This document shows, piece by piece, positions 7,801-12,092 of a stretch of DNA of 12,092 nt; the stretch's first letter is position 1, and the number at the start of each line of letters is the position of its first letter. The notes beneath the pieces are model-generated. The model was not told the DNA's origin and did no database searches. It saw only the letters and a program-made list of their open reading frames with translations. The stretch is taken from NCBI GenBank assembly GCA_002420085.1, contig DIHI01000003.1, positions 9,058-21,149 of the forward strand, given 5' to 3'. The position numbers and the translations under genes were made by a program. The stretch comes from Lysobacterales bacterium UBA5700. Its GTDB lineage: Bacteria > Pseudomonadota > Gammaproteobacteria > Xanthomonadales > Xanthomonadaceae.

Positions 7801-8218
7801 CGAGGTCGAGCCGACCAGGGCCGAGTTCGTCGGTGCCGGCGCCGGGCAGGCGCAGACGCCCCCCGCTGACCTCGACCGTGGCGTAGCGGGTGCCGGCGAC
7901 CGGCCGGCCTTCGGTGTCATAGGCCCACACCCGTACCGGGGTCGGGGTCTGGCCGTCGGCCGGGCGATGATCGCCGGCGACCTCGACCACGATCCGGTCG
8001 ATGTCGGCATTGACGCTGTAGTCGAGGTCGGTCGGCGAGGCGCCGACCAGGGCCTGCGGTGGCGCGGCGGTGGCAGTATGGCCGGGCGAATCCGGCAGGC
8101 GGGCCGCCGGGTCGGCCAACACCGGCACGAACCGATCATTCTCGGCAGTGGCGGGCAGGCCGACGGCCAGTAGCAGGCTGGTCAGGGCGATCATGGCCGT
8201 GGGTCGGAAGGCGTTCAT
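4856..8218 (-). CDS. Large outer-membrane beta-barrel protein with N-terminal Ig-like domain
   Basis: The 1120-residue protein has a clear signal peptide (1-25, ending PATA before ENDRF). Residues about 68-186 look like an invasin/Big-type Ig domain: alternating strands, VRVWAYDTEGRPVAGT (95-110) and a final strand near VIAFVP (182-187). Then comes a linker, GLIEGIVNFRD (196-206), and a long run of amphipathic strands with polar turns (about 243-1110), typical of an outer-membrane barrel. A recognisable segment is FYPVYGDASIRGFDARS (280-296) followed by a YLLYGDF strand (310-316). A Gly-rich loop (about 653-703) is probably surface exposed. The last strand is GVFIRLRFKFDETLF, with a ten-residue tail after it. 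I see no TonB box or plug. AGGAGG lies 7 bases ahead of the ATG, and ATGA overlap with the upstream stop implies translational coupling to the giant SdrD_B protein. It may export, anchor or display that protein; the function is unknown. Confidence 0.85.
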   Translation of the reverse strand: MNAFRPTAMIALTSLLLAVGLPATAENDRFVPVLADPAARLPDSPGHTATAAPPQALVGASPTDLDYSVNADIDRIVVEVAGDHRPADGQTPTPVRVWAYDTEGRPVAGTRYATVEVSGGRLRLPGAGTDELGPGRLDLDRATPGTQLVLTDGEAEFELLAPAEPQDVLLRVTAGGQSAEGVIAFVPDVREMIAVGLIEGIVNFRDKRPGLISPARRGDGFEQEIRRWERSFNNGKANAAARAAFFLKGRIKGDALLTAAYDSDKETRGRLLRDIRPEEFYPVYGDASIRGFDARSAERLYVRIDKGRDYLLYGDFQTGDAVSALSGHTGEGAPRARSLGTYNRTATGLYLHKETERARGNVFAFRDSLRQVVEEFQSQGSGPYGLRNNAVLEGSERVEVIVRDRDQPSRILAVQPLVRFADYVFEPFSGRIVLTRFLHAFDAELNPQSLRVSYEVDQGGGQFWVYGGDGELRLLSWLDVGGSYVKDENPFAGFELASANASVRLGPRTALVGEWARSEGEINTNPINRTFGALEQRSGSIAGNAWRLEFDHQGEVFDARLYAGRSDPEFNNPSSPLYGGRAEYSADLGLQASERVRLYAEALRSEDRSEAGGHRTAVGAGARIQASERLSLNVGARALDETTGRLNSFLGTPFSDRNGLLGSVATGAAGGALGFGQQAIDPISGLPAINNGLAGGTGSGLPVGTRLNSETIHLGLGYRVSDRLDLAAEAETDVGGRDRERYALGADWRLRERQRVYARYETQTGLIGPLAIADGDNRADAFVFGTEQTYLRDTQVYGEYRLRDAISGRDIQAASGVRTGWDIDEGLRLTAGAEHVNVITGRSGDATGVFFGIDYTANPLWRGSTRIELRRSGDVDDTPDDERFDTALWQVTVARALDRDWTLLGRNYLLLTDYAARGDVLQNRSQIGLAYRDNDRNRVNALARYEYKLENDRSGLALGGLPPAPVTSPTGGDFRVRAHIVSAHSDWHPSRPWWLTGRIAGKLQRDRFVRPDSDDSLDDSFRALLLSGRVVYDITEKWDIGVLGSLFGDDDGARQYAYGLELGRLLSENLWLSLGYNWAGFEGDADLTGYEYTQRGVFIRLRFKFDETLFKSDPHGSADR

Positions 8219-11200
8219 GGCTGGCCCTCCTGCTCATTGCCATCGGTGGCTGGTGATCCTCGGGGCGCCACGATCGGGCCTTGTCGGGCACTGTCGGTGG
8301 CCTGGGCCGGCGCCGCAGCCGGCTTGCTCTCGAAGCGCAGCGGACCCTGTCGGACCTCGGTTTCCGGATAGCTCACCTCACCCTGGGTGCGGCGCGCCTT
8401 GACCTGCTCCAGCACGGTGGCACTGCAACTGCCCTCGATGAAGTCGGCCCGGTGCAGTTCGCCGATCTTGAGATCGAGGAACAGGCTGCCGGGGTCGCCG
8501 AGGTTGCGGTTGGAACTGGTGGTCAAGCGGGCGCCACGCGGCAGGGTCGAGGGATCGACCTTGATGACGTGACTGCGCGGACGCAGACCGCAGTAGCTGT
8601 ACTTGCCTTCGGAATCACTGATCAGCCAGGTGCCGTCCTGGAAATACAGGCGCACGCCGGGAATGCCGAGTTCCTCCGGATCCTGGACATGGTTCACGTT
8701 GCAATCGACGAAGATCTTGCCGAGCACGCAGGCTTCCTCGGTGAACACGCCGCCGCTGATGCGCACCCGGTAGCGACTGACGTTGGATTCGATCGAACCC
8801 ACGAACGGGGTCAGTGCGACCGGATCGATACAGCCCTGATCACCGCCGCAGCCATAAGCCAGCGCGACATTGACGCCATCGCCCTGCTGGCTGCCGACCC
8901 CGACCCGCAACCGGTAGTTGAGGACGATCCGGCCACCGGGCGCGATCGCTCCCAGGTCGAACGCCAACTGCGGACCAGGCGCGCCGGCCGGATCGGCGAT
9001 CGCCCGGCCATCGGCGGCGGCACTGCCGTCGATGTAGACGAAACCGGCCGGCAGTCGATCCAGTACGCTGACCGAGGGCAGCGGACCACCGCCGGTGTGA
9101 CGGACGGTGATCGTGTACAGCACGGTGTCACCGACCTCGACGATCTGACGATCGGCGGTCTTGCTGATCGCCAGTCCGGTCGGCGTGGCCGGATCGAGCG
9201 GGATGTGGTTGTTGACGATCGCCGGTTCGCCCGAGCCGGCAATGATCTCCAGGTGATAGGCCGTGCCCGGCCCGACCGGAGCGGTCGGCGGGGTCGGCTG
9301 CGGCTGGACCTCGAACCGGCCACCGGTCGTGCCGGGCGGATCGAGTGGCTGCGGCTGCGGGGCGATCAGTTCCGATACGAAGCTGAAGCCGCTCGGCGGC
9401 CGGACTTCGATCCGGAATCGACAGGCGGCCGGCGCGTCGGGCAGGAACAGGAAGCGATAGACGCCGAGACCACCGACCGTCATGGCGATCCGCTCGCCCT
9501 CGATCCGGTAGCCGCCGAGCCCGGCATTGGCGACGTGCCGGGCCGGGTCATAGCCCGGACAGCTACCGACCGGCGACAGGGACACTTCCGCGCCCGGTAC
9601 CGGACTGCGGCCGAGCGCGTCATAGACCACGCCACCCGGCTGAATCGGCAGGCTCTGCTCGACCAGTTCCTGACCTGGGGCCAGAACCACGCCCAGGCTG
9701 GTGTCGTTGACACCCGGCCGATCGGCCGGCGTGCAGGAGCTTTCGCTACCGTTGGCGGCGGCGCCGTCCGGGTCGCAGGGTGCGGGGGCACCGGGAACGG
9801 TCTCACCATTGACCGGCAGACCCCAGACCACGCCTGATTCCGGGTCGCGGAAGCGGACCAGCAAGGGCACGCCGACCGGCAGATCGACGATCCGATAACG
9901 GCCATCCGGGCCGGTCTGGATGCTGCCGACCACCTGGCCATCGGCATCGAGCACCTCGACGATCCAGCCGGCGATCGGCTGGTCGCCGACATCGCGCAAC
10001 ACCGGTGTGCTGCCGGTGTCGAACCAGACCGAGCCGGACAGGGCCGCCGACTGGACCACGGTGACCGGATCGCGGCAAACATCGTGAACGATGTCCGGAT
10101 CGCAGACCGGCAAGGTCTCCGGGGCATTGTCGAAGGCATCGCGCTGATCGGCGTCGGGCCGATTGGCGTCGATCTCGCCACCACCTTCGACCAGTACCGC
10201 GTTGTCGATCGGGCTGGCGGCCAGCGCCTCCGGTCCAACCACGACCGACACTTCGATGCGATCGGGACTGGTTTCACCGGGCGCCAGCACGCGGCTGGCG
10301 CGACACAGGAAACGATCCTCACCCGCCGCGCCGAGGCACTGCCAGCCGCTGCCTTGCGGGGTGCCAGCCAGAACCACGCCGACCGGCAGACGATCGCGCA
10401 CCTCGTACTCGCCCTGGCTGGCCGAAAGTCCGGCATTACGCACCGAGATCAGGTAGCGACCCGGATTGCCGACCGTGAACCGGGCCGGCTCGTGACGTTT
10501 GCTGACCTTGAGGTCGGGCGCGTCGGGCAGTTCGCCGAAATTGTTCTCGACCGACTCATCACCCGGACCCAGCACGATCTGACTGATCGCCGAAGGCAGG
10601 GTGGCGGTATCGGTGGCGCTGCCGACGGTCGTGCCATCGATCTGGCCCGGTGTGGTGATGCCGTTCAGGGTGCCGGCCGGCTGGTCGGGCTCGGTCAGCC
10701 GGTAGGTGCCGGGGCGCAGCCCGTCGAACCGATACCGACCATCGCCATCGGTGGTCGCGGTTCGCTCGACCGGATTGCCAAGGTCATTGATGCCGGTCAA
10801 CACCACGGTGACGCCGGGCAGGCCGGGCTCGCCCGGATCGGGCAGGCCATCGTTGTCGTTGTCGGCGTAGACCCGACCGGCGATCGCGCCGAGCGGCAGT
10901 TCGGCGAAATCATTGTTGACCGCCTGGCGGTTGGCCGCCAGGACGATCTCGCGGATCTCACTGGGCAGGCTGCCCGGTGGGGTGGCGTTGCCACCACCCG
11001 TACCCGGCAGGGTGCGGCCATCGAGCGTGTCGGTCGGCTGTTCCGGCTCGGTGACGGTGTAACGGCCGGGCGGCAGCTCGTCAAACCGATACTCGCCCTG
11101 CGCGTCGGTACGGGTGGTCCGCTCGATCGGATTGCCGGCCAGATCGGTTCCCGTCAGGACGATGCTGACACCCGGAATGCCACGCTCATCGGGATCGAAC

Positions 11201-12092
11201 ACGCCATCGTCGTCGCGGTCGAGCCAGACACGACCGGCGATCAGGCCACGGGTCGGCACCTCGGCGAAACGGTTGTCGTCAGAACGGCGGCCGGGCAGGC
11301 CCAGATCGATGTCGGCAATCGTGCTCGGGGTGGTGCCGGTCGCGCTGGGCGTACCGCCGGCACTGCCGGCAACCACCTGACCATCGATGGTGTTGCTTGG
11401 CTGCTCGGGCTGGGTCAGACGGTAGACGCCTGGGCGCAGACCCTCGAAGGCAAACCGACCCCCGCTGTCGGTGACCGTACCGAGGCTGACCGGACGACCG
11501 AGATCGTCGGTGCCATCGAGTTGGATCGGTTGATTGGCGAAGCCGACATCCTCCGGCAGATTCGGGCTGCCATCGTCATCGTTGTCGAGGAATACCAGGC
11601 CGGTGATCGCCACCGGCAGCAGTTCGCCGAACAGGTTGTCGACCGAATCACCCGCTGCCGGCAGGACGATCGCCGTGATCGCACTCGGCAGGGTCTCGAC
11701 TGGGGTGGCACTGCCGAGCGGCACACCGGAAAGCGTACCGGCACGGGTGACGCCATCGAAGGTGGTGGTCGGCGTACCACCGAGATCAACGATGGGTTGC
11801 TCGGCCTGTTCGGTCAGCCGGTAGCCGAGCGAGTCGGATTGCAACAGGCCCTCGAAGCGGAATCGGCCATCGGCGTCGGTGAGCGCCTCCGGGTCGATGG
11901 TTGCACCGGTGATCGCGGTTCCGGCCAGGGCGACCCGGACACCCGGCAAACCCGGCTCACCCGGATCGGGCAAGCCGTTGTTGTTGGCATCGAGGTAGAC
12001 GCGCCCGGTGATCGAACCGAGCCACTCGCCGAAATCGTTGCCGATCGAGCCGGTTTCCGGCAAGTTGCTGATCGAGATGACACTGCTGCCCG
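8215..12092 (-). CDS. Giant secreted SdrD_B/DUF11 surface protein, C-terminal part (5' end outside window)
   Basis: The frame is open through the right edge; the TTG at 12063-12061 is only the first start-like codon and is used here as residue 1 for numbering. Four tandem SdrD_B/Cna-B-like repeats fill 16-514, each opening with a [ST/A]G-V-[WFY]-type strand and an Asp/Asn loop such as DNDNDGLPDPGE (401-412), and closing with a motif like FGELP. A DUF11 domain (about 515-650) follows, then two more beta-sandwich modules (about 674-805 and 809-920, carboxypeptidase-regulatory-like), a second DUF11 domain (about 963-1070; ISKTADRQIVEVGDTVLYTI), and a conserved SdrD_B domain (about 1112-1215) with FVDCN, YSYCGL and DPSTLPRGARLTTSSNRNLG. 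The tail (1216-1282) is Pro/Ala/Gln-rich and disordered. There is no LPxTG or hydrophobic anchor at the C-terminus, so attachment or secretion must use something else, perhaps the co-translated barrel protein. Probable adhesin or cell-surface scaffold. Confidence 0.88.
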   Translation of the reverse strand, partial: GSSVISISNLPETGSIGNDFGEWLGSITGRVYLDANNNGLPDPGEPGLPGVRVALAGTAITGATIDPEALTDADGRFRFEGLLQSDSLGYRLTEQAEQPIVDLGGTPTTTFDGVTRAGTLSGVPLGSATPVETLPSAITAIVLPAAGDSVDNLFGELLPVAITGLVFLDNDDDGSPNLPEDVGFANQPIQLDGTDDLGRPVSLGTVTDSGGRFAFEGLRPGVYRLTQPEQPSNTIDGQVVAGSAGGTPSATGTTPSTIADIDLGLPGRRSDDNRFAEVPTRGLIAGRVWLDRDDDGVFDPDERGIPGVSIVLTGTDLAGNPIERTTRTDAQGEYRFDELPPGRYTVTEPEQPTDTLDGRTLPGTGGGNATPPGSLPSEIREIVLAANRQAVNNDFAELPLGAIAGRVYADNDNDGLPDPGEPGLPGVTVVLTGINDLGNPVERTATTDGDGRYRFDGLRPGTYRLTEPDQPAGTLNGITTPGQIDGTTVGSATDTATLPSAISQIVLGPGDESVENNFGELPDAPDLKVSKRHEPARFTVGNPGRYLISVRNAGLSASQGEYEVRDRLPVGVVLAGTPQGSGWQCLGAAGEDRFLCRASRVLAPGETSPDRIEVSVVVGPEALAASPIDNAVLVEGGGEIDANRPDADQRDAFDNAPETLPVCDPDIVHDVCRDPVTVVQSAALSGSVWFDTGSTPVLRDVGDQPIAGWIVEVLDADGQVVGSIQTGPDGRYRIVDLPVGVPLLVRFRDPESGVVWGLPVNGETVPGAPAPCDPDGAAANGSESSCTPADRPGVNDTSLGVVLAPGQELVEQSLPIQPGGVVYDALGRSPVPGAEVSLSPVGSCPGYDPARHVANAGLGGYRIEGERIAMTVGGLGVYRFLFLPDAPAACRFRIEVRPPSGFSFVSELIAPQPQPLDPPGTTGGRFEVQPQPTPPTAPVGPGTAYHLEIIAGSGEPAIVNNHIPLDPATPTGLAISKTADRQIVEVGDTVLYTITVRHTGGGPLPSVSVLDRLPAGFVYIDGSAAADGRAIADPAGAPGPQLAFDLGAIAPGGRIVLNYRLRVGVGSQQGDGVNVALAYGCGGDQGCIDPVALTPFVGSIESNVSRYRVRISGGVFTEEACVLGKIFVDCNVNHVQDPEELGIPGVRLYFQDGTWLISDSEGKYSYCGLRPRSHVIKVDPSTLPRGARLTTSSNRNLGDPGSLFLDLKIGELHRADFIEGSCSATVLEQVKARRTQGEVSYPETEVRQGPLRFESKPAAAPAQATDSARQGPIVAPRGSPATDGNEQEGQP
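8226..8231 (-). promoter_or_regulatory. Strong Shine-Dalgarno and ATGA overlap coupling the two large surface genes
   Basis: Minus-strand AGGAGG is a near-perfect ribosome site 7 bases before the ATG at 8218-8216, and it lies inside the last codons of the upstream gene. The stop TGA (8217-8215) shares two bases with that ATG. This arrangement normally couples translation of adjacent cistrons and fixes the start of the barrel gene. Confidence 0.75.
10522..12018 (-). repeat. Four tandem SdrD_B/Cna-B-like repeats within the giant surface gene
   Basis: Repeat 1 spans 12018-11611, repeat 2 11610-11248, repeat 3 11247-10891 and repeat 4 10890-10522, that is 136, 121, 119 and 123 residues. Shared landmarks in order are the opening GRVYLD-type strand, an Asp/Asn loop of the DxDxDG type, GxPGVxVxLxG, a TDxxGRxRFxGLxPGxYxLTEPxQP segment, a TLDG-type motif, and a closing PSxIxxIVL...NxFxELP. 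The frame continues with related sequence (NDFGE) before repeat 1, so at least one more copy probably lies outside the window. Confidence 0.85.

Noticed and set aside
4856..8218. TonB-dependent receptor
   Set aside because: The length and barrel would suit, but I find no TonB box or plug-domain motif; the N-terminal module looks like an Ig-type sandwich.
10522..12018. Repetitive DNA as a possible CRISPR or satellite array
   Set aside because: Periods are 357-408 bases, the copies are in frame and diverged mainly at silent sites, and they encode a known protein repeat.
12061..12063. TTG as the real start of the giant surface gene
   Set aside because: The frame stays open to the window end and the codons upstream continue repeat-like sequence. 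There is no signal peptide after the TTG, so the true start lies outside.

Overview
The window is GC-rich (about two-thirds by eye, with strong G/C preference at third codon positions). All six recognisable genes read leftward on the minus strand. Gene families and codon style point to a gammaproteobacterium of the Xanthomonadales/Wenzhouxiangella/Chromatiales type. That placement is inference from protein resemblance, not from any marker gene.

Right to centre (12092 down to 4244): a tightly packed three-gene envelope operon. First is a very large secreted protein, cut by the right edge, with four tandem SdrD_B/Cna-B-like repeats carrying Asp/Asn-rich calcium-type loops, two DUF11-type domains and a conserved cysteine-containing C-terminal SdrD_B domain. 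It overlaps by ATGA with a 1120-residue outer-membrane beta-barrel protein that has an N-terminal Ig-like domain. Nine bases further on is a 200-residue exported protein that matches only the N-terminal half of certain OmpA-family proteins and lacks the peptidoglycan-binding OmpA domain. Strong Shine-Dalgarno sequences and overlap suggest coupled translation and a joint surface function, which I do not know.

Centre (4243 to 3187): a stand-alone phytanoyl-CoA dioxygenase (PhyH)-like Fe(II)/2-oxoglutarate oxygenase. A near-identical intergenic repeat of about 75 bp lies upstream of it and another lies downstream, just ahead of the next operon. The gap after phyH also holds a cluster of palindromes.

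Left (3186 to 1): the reductive pyrimidine catabolism genes preT (FAD/Fe-S NAD-dependent subunit) and preA (FMN/Fe-S catalytic subunit), followed by the start of an NCS1-family nucleobase/hydantoin transporter that runs off the left edge. Together these would import uracil/thymine or related rings and reduce them to 5,6-dihydropyrimidines. The hydrolytic steps are not in the window.

No tRNA, rRNA, CRISPR, insertion sequence or phage gene was seen. No gap between genes exceeds 300 bases.
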